A program made the translations under genes and the position numbers. DNA of 64,000 nt from Natrialbaceae archaeon Tc-Br11_E2g14 (GTDB taxonomy: Archaea; Halobacteriota; Halobacteria; Halobacteriales; Natrialbaceae). The notes below the pieces were generated by a model. It saw nothing but the letters and a program-made list of their open reading frames with translations. It had not been told where the DNA came from and searched no databases. Each line of letters starts with the position of its first letter. The stretch's first letter is position 1. Below, in pieces: positions 25,741 through 35,573 of this stretch. Location of the stretch: positions 1 through 64,000 of the forward strand of contig LKND01000001.1 in NCBI GenBank assembly GCA_001564275.1, in the 5' to 3' direction.

Positions 25741-26780
25741 GTAATCAAGAGGCTCTCGACCCCACGGCCAGTAGTACAGACCCGATTCTTGAGATTCGCA
25801 ATCTGAACGTGCAGTTCGAGATGGACCGCGGGACGTCCCGCGTGATTGACGATGTCGACCTCGATATCCACCGCGGTGAGATTATCGGTATCGTCGGTGA
25901 GTCGGGGTCGGGGAAGTCGATGCTCGCCTCGTCGTTACTCGATGCTGTCGTGGAGCCCGGCGTCACTACTGGTGAGATCATCTATCGGTCACCGGACGGT
26001 GAATCGATCGACGTACTCGATCTCTCCGAGGAGGCCCTTCGAAAGTTTCGATGGGAGCAAATTTCGATGGTGTTCCAGGGAGCACTCTCCTCGTTCAATC
26101 CGACGATGGCGATGCGCGAGCACTTCGAGGAGACGCTCGAAGCACACGGATACCCCGTCGGGTCTGGAATGGAGCGTGCGGCCAACCTTCTCAGCGATCT
26201 GTATCTCGATCCGGACAGAGTGCTGGACTCGTATCCTCACGAGTTATCCGGCGGGATGAAACAGCGGGCACTGATCGCGTTAGCCCTCGTACTGGAGCCA
26301 GAGGTGCTCGTGATGGACGAGCCGACAGCAGCGCTGGATCTGCTCATGCAACGCTCTATCGTGAGCCTGCTGGCGGATATTCGTGACAAGTACGACCTGA
26401 CGATGGTGTTTATCACCCACGATCTCCCGCTCGTGACGAAGCTTGCGGATCGAATCGGCGTTCTGTACGCCTTCGAATTTGTGGAGCTTGCAGACACCGA
26501 ATCGATCCTCAGAGAGCCTGCACATCCGTACACGCGAGCGCTATTGAACGCGACTCCCAACCTCGATGCGCCACTCGAGGAAATGCGTCCGATCGAGGGA
26601 TCCGCTCCCGATCCGGTGAACGTGCCGGAGGGCTGTTCCTACCACGAACGGTGCCCGCTGGCCACCGACATCTGTCGTGATCAGCCGATCTTTGAACAGG
26701 TCACTGACACGCAAGCGGTCGCCTGTCACCACTGGGAGGATATAGACGAGATCCCGTTGACCACGGAGGTCGACCAATGA
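25737..26780 (+). CDS. ABC transporter ATP-binding protein, DppD/OppD type
   Basis: The 347-residue ATPase has Walker A in IVGESGSGKSMLASS, signature LSGGMKQRALIALAL, Walker B in EVLVMDEPTAALD, and the H-loop VFITHD. The C-terminal oligopeptide-transporter domain holds the iron-sulfur-like Cys motif CSYHERCPLATDICRDQ, standard for the DppD/DppF class. It starts on the ATGA overlap with the permease stop. With the next gene it makes the heterodimeric ATPase of the putative beta-glucan oligosaccharide importer. Confidence 0.95.
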   Translation: MSNQEALDPTASSTDPILEIRNLNVQFEMDRGTSRVIDDVDLDIHRGEIIGIVGESGSGKSMLASSLLDAVVEPGVTTGEIIYRSPDGESIDVLDLSEEALRKFRWEQISMVFQGALSSFNPTMAMREHFEETLEAHGYPVGSGMERAANLLSDLYLDPDRVLDSYPHELSGGMKQRALIALALVLEPEVLVMDEPTAALDLLMQRSIVSLLADIRDKYDLTMVFITHDLPLVTKLADRIGVLYAFEFVELADTESILREPAHPYTRALLNATPNLDAPLEEMRPIEGSAPDPVNVPEGCSYHERCPLATDICRDQPIFEQVTDTQAVACHHWEDIDEIPLTTEVDQ

Positions 26781-27850
26781 GCACCCACGAGACGGTCGTC
26801 TCCCTGTCCGGCGTGGATGTCCACTTCGATACCGAAAGCGGCATCAATCCGTTTACGGACTCAGAGACGGTCCGTGCGGTCGATGATGTCGATCTCGAAA
26901 TCGATGAAAAGGATGTCATCGCTATCGTCGGGGAGTCAGGGAGCGGGAAGACGACACTCGGGAAGACTGCGGTTGGCCTCCAGAAGCCGACGAGCGGAAC
27001 GGTCAGCTATCGGGGACAGGACGTGTGGAAAGCACGCAAGCGCTTTTCGAATCCCGAGATCCCGTTCTCAGAGATCCGACGATCACTACAGATAATCCAT
27101 CAGGATCCGGAGTCGTCCCTCAATCCGCACAAATCTGTGCGATCGTCGCTCGAACAGCCACTCAAGAAGTGGCAAAAGGGACTCGGACCCGAAGACAGAG
27201 AGGCCCGTATTCTGGCCATGCTACAGAAGGTCGGCATGTCACCGCCGCACGATTACGCAGAACGGTATCCCCATCAGTTGTCCGGTGGGGAGACCCAGCG
27301 TGTCGCACTCATCCGAGCGCTGTTGATGAATCCCGATCTCATTCTCGCCGACGAGGCAGTGTCGGCACTGGACGTATCCCTGCGAGTAGAGATGATGGAT
27401 CTGATGCTCGATCTGCAGGATTCGTTCAATACGTCGTACCTCTTTATTAGCCATGACCTCTCCAACGCGCGGTACGTTGCCGAGCACGCGGATGGCTATC
27501 TCGGCGTGATGTATCTCGGCGAACTCGTCGAGTTCGGACCTGCAAAAGAGGTCCTGAAGAATCCACAGCACCCATACACCAAGGTGTTACGGTGGGCGAC
27601 GCCATCACTCGAGATCACCGACGAGACGGAGCCACCAGTGCGGAAGATCGATATTCCGGACCCCGTCAATCCGCCTTCGGGTTGCCGGTTCCACACACGA
27701 TGTCCGTACGCGACTGGACACTGTCGTGAAAGTGCTCCGGAAAGTCGATCGGCCGACGTTCCCGAGCACCGTACCGCATGCTATCGCATCGACGAACACA
27801 GTGATTACTGGGACGCGGAACCCCTGGAGGGCGCACACGTTGATCGATAA
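26777..27850 (+). CDS. ABC transporter ATP-binding protein, DppF/OppF type
   Basis: The 357-residue ATPase has Walker A in IVGESGSGKTTLGKTA, signature LSGGETQRVALIRAL, Walker B in DLILADEAVSALDVS and H-loop FISHDLS. Its C-terminal Cys cluster reads CRFHTRCPYATGHCRE. The Walker B Glu followed by AVSALD is the normal DppF form. It begins on an ATGA overlap with the previous ATPase and ends the transporter set. The GH3 gene follows after 95 bases and could be co-transcribed. Confidence 0.95.
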   Translation: MSTHETVVSLSGVDVHFDTESGINPFTDSETVRAVDDVDLEIDEKDVIAIVGESGSGKTTLGKTAVGLQKPTSGTVSYRGQDVWKARKRFSNPEIPFSEIRRSLQIIHQDPESSLNPHKSVRSSLEQPLKKWQKGLGPEDREARILAMLQKVGMSPPHDYAERYPHQLSGGETQRVALIRALLMNPDLILADEAVSALDVSLRVEMMDLMLDLQDSFNTSYLFISHDLSNARYVAEHADGYLGVMYLGELVEFGPAKEVLKNPQHPYTKVLRWATPSLEITDETEPPVRKIDIPDPVNPPSGCRFHTRCPYATGHCRESAPESRSADVPEHRTACYRIDEHSDYWDAEPLEGAHVDR

Positions 27851-27945
27851 TCGCGTCACTTCAGATCCCGGCTGCAGGCGTGCTGTCAGTCGGTTCGCTC
27901 GACCCAGCGGACAGCCTCACGAACGCCACTCGCGATACTAACATA

Positions 27946-30147
27946 ATGAATACGAATACACAAAACAAACAAAAAATAGACGGTATCGATGTCGAACGAA
28001 CGCTCGAGCAACTCAGTCTCGAAGAAAAAGCCGGACAGCTCGCGGGGACGTACGTCGGGACGATGGCGGAAACGCGGACTGTAGAGGATGTTGCCGAGTT
28101 GGTACGAAACCACGGAATCGGGTTCGCGACGCCGTTTGGCTACGGTGCCTCGCCGATTAGAGACCCCATTGAGGCCGCCAAAACGGTAAACCGGCTCCAG
28201 CGGATTGCCCTCGAGGAAACGGACCACGGCATACCGATCGCGGTGCCGGTTGACGCGATTCACGGCAACGCGTATCTTCAGCAGGCGACGATCCTCCCGC
28301 ACAACGCTGGGCTTTCTGCAACGCGGAACCGAGAACTCATCACCCAGGTGGGGAAACTGACCGCGACCGAAGTGGCAGCAACCGGTGGGAAGGTCACATA
28401 TGGACCGACCTGTGACGTCGCCTTGGACCCACGCTGGGGCCGAACGTTCGAGAGCTTCGGCGAATCGGCGTATCTGTGTGGTGAACTGGCCGCGGCAAAA
28501 ACCCGAGGGGTTTCGGCAGCGAGCGAACCGGTCGCAGCGATGGCGAAACACTTCCCGGCGTACGGCGATCCCAGTCGGGGCGAGGATGCGGCCCCGGTCG
28601 ACAGGTCAGTGTCCTCGATCCGACGAGATTTCCTTCGTGCGTTCGAGCCAGTGATCGAGGCCGGAATCGATGCGGTGATGCCGAGTTATAACTCGATCAA
28701 CGGGGTACCCTCCCACGCGTCCGTGCATTTCCTCCGTGACGTCCTCCGCGACGAGCTTGAATTCGACGGCTACGTCGCTTCGGACTGGAACGGTGTGAAC
28801 ATGCTGCACGAGAGCCACGGCGTGACGAGTGACCGTCGTGGATCGATCAAACGATCGCTCGAGGCCGGTGTCGACGTTCACTCGCTGGGTGAAGAGACAC
28901 ACGTCGAACACATTGTGGATCTCGTCGAATCCGGTGAGATCGACGAAGCGCGTGTCGACGAGGCCGTTCGTCGGGTCCTTTCGCTCAAAGCCGAACTCGG
29001 CCTCTTCGACGATCCATACGTCGATATCGACCGAGTGACGACGACGCTTGGGTGTGAAACACACCAGGAGATCAACCTCGAGGCTGCGCGTCAGTCCATG
29101 ACGCTTCTCCGAAACGAAGACGAAACCCTCCCGTTCTCGCCCGAAATTGACGACATTCTGGTGACTGGCCCCAACGCTGACGAGCTCTCACATCAAGTCG
29201 GCGGGTGGAGCCTCAAGCCGGACGAAGGCCTGGACGGTGAAACGGTCCTCGACGGAATTTCGTCGGTCGTTTCCGACGACACGACGGTAACCTACGAACG
29301 CGGCGCTGGCATCAGAGCGGAGGCTGACATCGACGCGGCCGCAGCAGCAGCTGCTGGTGCCGACGCTGCAGTCGTCGTACTCGGGGAGAACTGGTATCTT
29401 CACGAGTTCGGTCCACAGGAAGTGACCGGGCCGACCGAGGAGTTCCCCAAACGGAGCACGCTCTCCCTGCCCTCGGCTCAGCGTGAGTTGCTCGAAGCGG
29501 TCGTCGGGACGGGGACTCCCGTGGCGCTCGTGATGATCTCTGGCCGGCCGCTATCGATATCCTGGGCGGCCGAACACGTCCCCGCAATCTTGCAGGCGTA
29601 CTATCCCGGTAGCTTGGGCGGGCGAGCAGTGGCAGAGACCTTGTTTGGGGAGGTGAACCCGAGCGGTTCATTGCCAGTCTCAGTACCTCGCTCGGCCGGC
29701 CATCTTCCGGTACGGCACAACTACCTCCCCGGGCCAACGCCGATCGGTGCTGAGGAACACGAGTCCTCGTACGATCCGCTCTGGCCCTTCGGACACGGAC
29801 TCTCCTACACGGAGTTCGAGTATCGGTCGCTCGAGGCCGACCGAACCACGCTTGGTAGTGGCGACACAGTGACAATAGACGTCAGTATCGCCAACACCGG
29901 CGACCGGTCCGGTTCGACTGCAGTACACCTCTTCGCGAGCCATCCGGTGAGTTCCGTCGTCACCCCAGCCAAGCAACTTGTCGGATTCGATCGCGTAGCG
30001 TTGGCTCCCGGCGAAGAACGGACGACATCGCTGGCGGTGGACGCAGCGCAATTCGCAGTGGTGGGGACGGACGGAGGGGCCGTGCTCGAACCGGGGCGCG
30101 TCGAGGTGTCCTGTGGTGAGATGACCCGCACGCTCGAAATCGAATAA
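27946..30147 (+). CDS. Glycoside hydrolase family 3 beta-glucosidase
   Basis: The 733-residue enzyme has a GH3 N-terminal barrel with AMAKHFPAYGDPSRGEDAAP and the nucleophile Asp near residue 280 in GYVASDWNGVN. The GH3 C-terminal alpha/beta domain (about residues 390-590) and a fibronectin III-like end (about 640-730, with FGHGLSYTEFEY before it) follow. It would release glucose from beta-linked oligosaccharides. There is no signal peptide, so it should act in the cytoplasm on imported sugars, fitting the upstream importer. The start MNTNTQNKQKIDG at 27946 was preferred to an upstream ATG because the upstream part is unlike the family. Confidence 0.94.
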   Translation: MNTNTQNKQKIDGIDVERTLEQLSLEEKAGQLAGTYVGTMAETRTVEDVAELVRNHGIGFATPFGYGASPIRDPIEAAKTVNRLQRIALEETDHGIPIAVPVDAIHGNAYLQQATILPHNAGLSATRNRELITQVGKLTATEVAATGGKVTYGPTCDVALDPRWGRTFESFGESAYLCGELAAAKTRGVSAASEPVAAMAKHFPAYGDPSRGEDAAPVDRSVSSIRRDFLRAFEPVIEAGIDAVMPSYNSINGVPSHASVHFLRDVLRDELEFDGYVASDWNGVNMLHESHGVTSDRRGSIKRSLEAGVDVHSLGEETHVEHIVDLVESGEIDEARVDEAVRRVLSLKAELGLFDDPYVDIDRVTTTLGCETHQEINLEAARQSMTLLRNEDETLPFSPEIDDILVTGPNADELSHQVGGWSLKPDEGLDGETVLDGISSVVSDDTTVTYERGAGIRAEADIDAAAAAAAGADAAVVVLGENWYLHEFGPQEVTGPTEEFPKRSTLSLPSAQRELLEAVVGTGTPVALVMISGRPLSISWAAEHVPAILQAYYPGSLGGRAVAETLFGEVNPSGSLPVSVPRSAGHLPVRHNYLPGPTPIGAEEHESSYDPLWPFGHGLSYTEFEYRSLEADRTTLGSGDTVTIDVSIANTGDRSGSTAVHLFASHPVSSVVTPAKQLVGFDRVALAPGEERTTSLAVDAAQFAVVGTDGGAVLEPGRVEVSCGEMTRTLEIE

Positions 30148-30211
30148 CTCCGGGGAAGAATCGATTCCACGGTCGTATCAATGGGACGGTGTCCTCGTCG
30201 AGGACGGCTCG

Positions 30212-31288
30212 CTAACAACCGGTGTACTCGATGCTGAGGACGTCGACCCGTCGCGCGATGATATCCTCGAACACCGCTCCCCAGCCGCCGACGCTGAGTA
30301 ACTCCGTCCCAGTGTCCACGACCATTGTCGCATAAGTCGCTAGTTCTGTAAGTGACGGGCGGTGGTCGTGCTGTCGCTGTGGGTAGGTCATCGACTGTAC
30401 CCGTCCCGCAATGCTGATTTCGGAGTTGGTCCGGATTTCAGAACCCCTGATCTGGATGACCACCTCGAACTCGTCGGCCTGAATTATCGAATAGAAATCT
30501 CGGAAGAACTCCTTGAGACTCACGTACGTAACCGTTTTTGGGTCGTCTCGATACACCGTTGGATAGAGGTTCCAGAGACAGGTCAGGAAGTACCAGTGGA
30601 AGATAAACGGGAGGATCCGGTCGTGAATCAATACTCCGTACGTCTCGTCGGAACGAGTATTCGGTGCGAAACAGACTCGGTGCCGGTCGAGAATCACCAG
30701 AAACGGTCCCGGGATCGAACACACACGCAGTTCGGAGACGCCCCCATCGAGCATCTCGTCGTCGATCGGTACCTCGCCGTGATCCTCGAGGTATAGTGTC
30801 GTCCTGACGATGACCTCTCTGTCCCGAGCAACTCGCAGCTCCGGGAGCAACTCCCGTAATTGTGCGGGAGTTGCCGCGATTTCGACGACGGTGTCTGCAT
30901 CCGTAATCCCGGTGAGCGCCTGCTCGACTGCGCTTTCGGGATGTTTCGTGACGCTGATTCGATAATTAACGGTGTCCGGCTCTCGATACCGTTCTTTGAT
31001 GTCTTCGGCTGCGTCCGCCAACAGTTCCCCCCGCGATGTCAGATCGTCAAATACCGTTTCCGGTGGTTCCGGTCGCGCGTACAACTTCTCCTGGTCCATC
31101 GTCTCGATATATTCACGGTCCTCCAGATCACGAAGGACGTCGTATATCTGAGAGGATGGAACGGAGCACTTCCGGGCAATTTCGACGGCTGGAGCCGTAC
31201 CCAATTCGAGCAATGTCAGGTATGCATCCGCCTGATACTCGGTCAATCCGGCGTACTTCAGTGCTTGCCGAACGAGTTCACGCTCCAT
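30212..31288 (-). CDS. TrmB family sugar-responsive transcriptional regulator
   Basis: The 358-residue protein starts with a winged helix: ALKYAGLTEYQADAYLTLLE, then GTAPAVEIARKCSVPSSQIYDVLRDLEDREYIE. A coiled linker and a phospholipase-D-like effector domain follow, with VVEIAATPAQLRELLPEL and FLVILDRHRVCFAPNTRSDE. The C-terminal sugar-sensing TrmB domain spans about residues 250-358. TrmB proteins bind sugars and control transporters and glycolysis or gluconeogenesis genes. It is convergent with the GH3 gene and lies inside the beta-glucan locus, so it is the likely local regulator. Its DNA site could not be identified. Confidence 0.9.
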   Translation of the reverse strand: MERELVRQALKYAGLTEYQADAYLTLLELGTAPAVEIARKCSVPSSQIYDVLRDLEDREYIETMDQEKLYARPEPPETVFDDLTSRGELLADAAEDIKERYREPDTVNYRISVTKHPESAVEQALTGITDADTVVEIAATPAQLRELLPELRVARDREVIVRTTLYLEDHGEVPIDDEMLDGGVSELRVCSIPGPFLVILDRHRVCFAPNTRSDETYGVLIHDRILPFIFHWYFLTCLWNLYPTVYRDDPKTVTYVSLKEFFRDFYSIIQADEFEVVIQIRGSEIRTNSEISIAGRVQSMTYPQRQHDHRPSLTELATYATMVVDTGTELLSVGGWGAVFEDIIARRVDVLSIEYTGC

Positions 31289-31448
31289 ATCTGACTGTTG
31301 TTTCGGGGTGGGAAAGTTCTATGTATTACCACTCATGTACTCCCGCCTCGAGCAACGATTTCTCGATGGCTGTGAGCAAGCACAACACAGTAATTCCCCG
31401 CAACTGTCTACCGGGTTGCCTACAGACACCGTGGAAACAACCGACGGC

Positions 31449-31682
31449 TCACCGAGTGCCACAGCGGTACACGATGTACGAGCAGAGGAGGGTTGTGGAG
31501 CCGACGATCAGCAGGTTGAAAATCATAACCCCGCTCGTGTATTCGTCAAAGGATCCAAAACCGTACGAGAACGCCGCCAGACTGAGCAGTAGCACATTCA
31601 CCGCGAGTAGTCCAAACCAGATCGGTTTGTATGCACAGACGTATTTCCAGAAACGGTCGCCGAATGAGTCGGCAGTGTCCAT
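31449..31682 (-). CDS. Small two-helix membrane protein, 77 aa
   Basis: The protein begins MDTADSFGDRFWKYVCAYKP and has two hydrophobic segments, IWFGLLAVNVLLLSLAAFSY and GVMIFNLLIVGSTTLLCSYI, ending in a short basic tail. No family is recognised. It lies upstream of the TrmB gene on the same strand but 160 bases away. Codon use is less GC-rich than its neighbours, so it may be recently acquired or weakly constrained. Confidence 0.5.
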   Translation of the reverse strand: MDTADSFGDRFWKYVCAYKPIWFGLLAVNVLLLSLAAFSYGFGSFDEYTSGVMIFNLLIVGSTTLLCSYIVYRCGTR

Positions 31683-31750
31683 TGGGAGTTCGTAGGGAGT
31701 GTCGGCATTTTGTTTTGTCGCTTCACTTTGACGGGATAGTGTCTTTGAAT

Positions 31751-31856
31751 TATCATTGGTGACACAGCTTCACAGCACGTCGGCTCGGATCAGCTGACGA
31801 ACAGGTCTGAGCAAGGCTCTCGTGAGGGGTGCAATGACGTTCAGTGACTACTATAG
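31751..31856. repeat. Family A repeat, degraded copy
   Basis: The right end GTGCAATGACGTTCAGTGAC with ACTATAG is well kept, and GGTCTGAGC and CTCGTGAGGGG recall the core. The left half has decayed. Confidence 0.55.
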
Positions 31857-31971
31857 CTGTTGCCGATTCGGAAAATCGATCAGATACGCGAGAGTCCGTG
31901 CGTGACCCTGGCTCGGGCAACCGGGCTATTTCCACTACCAATCGGGTTAGCGAAGGTGCTGTTCCGAACGA

Positions 31972-31983
31972 TTTATTATATTT
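31972..31983 (+). promoter_or_regulatory. TATA box of the GH81 gene
   Basis: TTTATTATATTT is centred 27 bases before the ATG at 32004, the ideal spacing for a leaderless haloarchaeal transcript. Confidence 0.65.
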
Positions 31984-32003
31984 GAAGACACACATGTTGG
32001 TAG

Positions 32004-34358
32004 ATGCATAGAAACATCAATCGGCGGTATCTCATTGGGGCCAGTGCTACGGGTCTAGCGGCGACGATTGCAGGGTGTTCGAGCACCGACACAGAAGACG
32101 ACGAACCACGCGAACAGGAGTCTGAGCGGGCCAGTGCCGATGAGATCGTATCGGTGGGCAACGCCAGCTATCGGACGACGAAGCCAGCGAACAGGAATCA
32201 GCCCCCGACGGACCTCTACGTCAGTGAGGGGCGACAGGGTGACCCACTCCCGACGAACAACTGGTGGGGGTCGCTCATGTGGGACGGGCACCTGCTCGAA
32301 CACGACACGTATCTCTGGAGCCATCCGCTCGTGAGTTCGACGGGCGAACAAGGATTCGTCTTCGGCAGTCAGGGAGACTGGCAGGTCGGGGAGGGTCCCG
32401 CCGGGCCGAACTTCGCGACGCGCCAGATCGAACTCGCGGGGACCGTCGGCTTCGAGGGGGTGGCCTTCGACGAGTCCGTCGTGACCGACTGGACGGACTG
32501 GTCAGTCTCCTTCGCAATGGAGAGTCCCAACGGGCGGATCGATGTGACACTGGTCCGAGGGTCGCCGTACGTATACATTCGTGCAGATGGCGACGACGTC
32601 GCCGTCGAGTTCGACCAGACGGCTGCTGATCCCACCGTGTGGGCAGATCGTGGCTCAACGGTCGGTCTCAGTGTCGACAACGCCCATTATGGACTGTATG
32701 CCCCCTCCGACGCGAAGTGGTCGTTCGATGGCGACGAAACGGTCACCTCGTCGCTCGACGGCGGCGATTACCTGACGATCACACTGTTACCCGAGGAGAG
32801 TGAGGAAGCACTCGAGACCTTCGGTGCGTACGCCCACGCACACGTCGTCGATACACGGCTCGAGTGGGAGTACGACGAAGAAGCGAGTGAGGTTCACACT
32901 ACCTACCACTTCGAGACCGAAGCGATGGAGGGCGACCAGTCAGGCACGATCTCGGGAATGTTCCCCCACCAACACAAGTACACCGACGAACAGTCACTCG
33001 GGTACACGTACGAATCGCCACGCGGGATGATGCAGACGATAGAGACCAGCTCGTACCGCATCACGCATACGTATCCCGGAATCCTCCCTCACCTACCGGA
33101 TGTCGGTGGATACGATAGCGAGCGTCTCGCCTCGTATCTTTCCGAGGAGACAAGCAAACAGATCATCAGACCGGGGGAAGAGGGTGACGGGGAGGGTGCG
33201 TACTGGACAGGAAAGAACTTTAATCGCACGAGCGACCTCATCGGTATCGCACAGCATCTCGGCGACGAGGATCGAGCCGAAAAACTCCTCGACGAAATGC
33301 GAGCGTCCCTCGAGGACTGGTTCCAGGCCACTGATGAAGACGGTCGGCTAGGAAACACCCGCGTCTTCTATTACAACGAGCTATGGGGGACGCTGATTGC
33401 TTATCCAGCCCTCCATGGCGCGCCCGAACTCCTGAACGACCACCACTTCCACTACGGCTACTACGTCCGTGCAGCAGCGGAAATTGCGCGGAACGATCCG
33501 GACTGGGCTGCCGAAGCCGAGTGGGGAGGGATGGTTGACCGCTTGATTCGGGACTTTGCGAACCCCGACCGTGACGACGACAGGTTCCCGTTCTTACGCA
33601 CGTTCGACCCTTACAGCGGCCACTCATGGGCCGGCGGTCCATCCGGTGACGCCTTCGGGAATAATCAGGAGTCGAGTTCCGAGGCAATCAATGCTTACGC
33701 TTCGATCATTCAATGGGGCGAGTACACGGACAACGAGGAGCTCCGTGACCTCGGCGTGTTCCTGTATACTCGAGAAGTAACCGGCGCTCGCGAGTACTGG
33801 TTCGACGAAGATGGCGATAGCCTCCCGGAATTGGAGGGGTGGCAGTTCGACCAAGCGACGATCGTCTGGGACAACGGCGTGGCGTACACGACCTGGTGGA
33901 CCGACGAGCCCGAAGCAATTTACGGCATCAACTGGTTACCAATCGGCGGCCACTCGCTCTATCTCGGACTCGATACGACCTACGCTGATAGCAACTACCG
34001 GATCGTGGAAAATGCCGTCGACGGTAGTTTCTCTCACTGGGAAGACCTGATGTGGAAGTACCGGGCGCTCTCGGATCCAGAAGACGCGCTGGAGCAGTTC
34101 GAGGCCGATGGTGACCAGTACGAGCCAGAGTTCGGCACTTCGCGGGCCTACACCTATCACTGGATCGCAACGCTTGGAGAGATGGGCTCACCCGAACCGA
34201 CGATTACTGCTGATACGCCGCTGGCAGCCGTCTTCAGTGTCGACGACGGGAGAACGTACGTTGCGTACAACTCGAGGGAGGAAGACCGCGCCGTCTCATT
34301 CTCAGACGGCACGTCGATCGATGTCGGACCAGGTGAGTTTGGTGTCGATCACCAGTAG
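32004..34358 (+). CDS. Glycoside hydrolase family 81 endo-beta-1,3-glucanase, Tat lipoprotein
   Basis: The 784-residue protein starts with a twin-arginine lipoprotein signal (NRRYLIGASATGLAATIAGC, lipobox Cys at residue 25). The mature enzyme has GH81 landmarks: DPLPTNNWWGSLMWDGHL near residue 85, DHHFHYGYYVRAAAEIARND near 480, FDPYSGHSWAGGPSGDAFGN near 535, and NNQESSSEAINAYASI near 553. There an ExxxE pair matches the spacing of the two essential Glu residues of characterised GH81 enzymes. GH81 cleaves beta-1,3-glucans such as laminarin, curdlan or callose. Anchored at the cell surface it would feed the importer and GH3 enzyme. Confidence 0.93.
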   Translation: MHRNINRRYLIGASATGLAATIAGCSSTDTEDDEPREQESERASADEIVSVGNASYRTTKPANRNQPPTDLYVSEGRQGDPLPTNNWWGSLMWDGHLLEHDTYLWSHPLVSSTGEQGFVFGSQGDWQVGEGPAGPNFATRQIELAGTVGFEGVAFDESVVTDWTDWSVSFAMESPNGRIDVTLVRGSPYVYIRADGDDVAVEFDQTAADPTVWADRGSTVGLSVDNAHYGLYAPSDAKWSFDGDETVTSSLDGGDYLTITLLPEESEEALETFGAYAHAHVVDTRLEWEYDEEASEVHTTYHFETEAMEGDQSGTISGMFPHQHKYTDEQSLGYTYESPRGMMQTIETSSYRITHTYPGILPHLPDVGGYDSERLASYLSEETSKQIIRPGEEGDGEGAYWTGKNFNRTSDLIGIAQHLGDEDRAEKLLDEMRASLEDWFQATDEDGRLGNTRVFYYNELWGTLIAYPALHGAPELLNDHHFHYGYYVRAAAEIARNDPDWAAEAEWGGMVDRLIRDFANPDRDDDRFPFLRTFDPYSGHSWAGGPSGDAFGNNQESSSEAINAYASIIQWGEYTDNEELRDLGVFLYTREVTGAREYWFDEDGDSLPELEGWQFDQATIVWDNGVAYTTWWTDEPEAIYGINWLPIGGHSLYLGLDTTYADSNYRIVENAVDGSFSHWEDLMWKYRALSDPEDALEQFEADGDQYEPEFGTSRAYTYHWIATLGEMGSPEPTITADTPLAAVFSVDDGRTYVAYNSREEDRAVSFSDGTSIDVGPGEFGVDHQ

Positions 34359-35072
34359 ATCGCCAGTTGACCAGCACCCAACGGAGAAATCTGGAATCGG
34401 TGAACTCGTTGGGGCCCGAGGAGTTCTTACTGTCCCCCCTGGAAAACGATACCAGAGCGCCGTGTGAGGGGTCAGGAGACACCTGAGTAGCGACAGCACC
34501 CCCTCTGAGTCGCGATGTCGGTCGATGAGTTCCTCGAGGGGCCTGGTCTTGCAACCCGGACGTCCGTTCGGCGAGTTCCCCACCGACCTAAAACAACGGG
34601 ATCGGTACGTCCCGGATCCCGAGTTGGTGGGCGGGTCGCTGGTGATGATCGACGGCAACTCTTGTGACGGCGACATCGGTGTCGGCCGCCAGGGCTGCTA
34701 TCGTCGATTCGAGCATCTGACACGGGCCACACCAGTCAGCATACCAGACACCAGGGCGATATGGGGAGACGCTACGACCGACTGAAGGTGGGCCTGGTTC
34801 TCGATCGGCTCGCTCGGTACGTCCTAATCGAGTGACGTGTCTCCGTCACGTTCGTCACCGGCTGCGGTGAACGTGTGACCCGTCTCCTGTTCGATAGACC
34901 CCTTTTCATCGAGTGAGTTGCCCGTCGGTGGACAGTACGACCCCTGAGCACATGCCAGCTGTGGGTGGTTGACCCAATACTAAATCTAAGAAATCCGTCA
35001 AACCACCCCAAATCCCTTTTTTACCCGATCTCGAGGCCGACACGAGACGACACCCAACCGACCCCGTAACCG
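34359..35072. other. Intergenic region holding a broken thioredoxin gene
   Basis: The left and middle part contains the thioredoxin pseudogene described separately. From 34762 to 35072 nothing recognisable was seen on either strand. Confidence 0.5.
34505..34761 (-). pseudogene. Thioredoxin pseudogene
   Basis: Minus-strand translation gives PGVWYADWCGPCQMLESTIA, then ALAADTDVAVTRVAVDHHQR and PAHQLGIRDVPIPLF before a TAG stop at 34588-34590. The active-site WCGPC and the cis-Pro region (RDVPIP) are clear. Beyond the stop the sequence continues as thioredoxin only in other frames: GGELAERTSGLQDQAP in one, LEELIDRHRDSEG in another, which shows frameshifts. The N-terminal strand of the fold, with a start codon, is missing. 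It is a decayed thioredoxin gene next to the GH81 gene. Confidence 0.7.
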
Positions 35073-35492
35073 TCACTCCAGGACGACGTTGAGGGCCGTT
35101 TCGTGCTCGACGTTGTCGGTGACGGGACAGCGCTCTTCGACCGCCGAGCGCCACTCTTCGAGCCTCTCCTTCGAAGCGTCGGTCTCCACGTCCAGCGTGA
35201 CATCGAGACCCTGCAATCCGGAACGGGCCGTGGCGGTCTCGCCGCGGTACCGGGCATAGTCGACCCCGCCTTCGATCGTCACCTGCATGGAATCGATGTC
35301 GATGTCCATGTCACGGGCGACCATCGTCCCTGTCGAATTTAAACAGCCGATGATCGCGCCCAGGAAGTACTCGACCGGATTGACGTCCTTGCCGATGACG
35401 AACTCGGCGTCACCGGTATCGACCCGCATTCGTTTGGGGCTGAGTCGTTCACCCGACAGTTCGTATCTCGTCAGATCGTTCGGCTCCGTCAT
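35073..35492 (-). CDS. OsmC family protein
   Basis: The 139-residue protein has the OsmC features: VNPVEYFLGAIIGCLNSTGT with the first reactive Cys, the beta-strand region MQVTIEGGVDYARYRG, and the second Cys in VEERCPVTDNVEHETALNV. OsmC proteins reduce organic peroxides or handle reactive sulfur through these two Cys residues. The ATG at 35492 gives MTEPNDLTRYELSGERL. It lies 81 bases downstream of a usp on the same strand and may be co-transcribed. Together they suggest an oxidative or sulfur-stress unit. Confidence 0.9.
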   Translation of the reverse strand: MTEPNDLTRYELSGERLSPKRMRVDTGDAEFVIGKDVNPVEYFLGAIIGCLNSTGTMVARDMDIDIDSMQVTIEGGVDYARYRGETATARSGLQGLDVTLDVETDASKERLEEWRSAVEERCPVTDNVEHETALNVVLE

Positions 35493-35573
35493 GTGAGTGT
35501 TCGTTCGGTGAGTCGAGGAATAAGTCTTGTGCACCATCCACTATTCTAAGAACTAATATGCGGTGTCCCGGGT

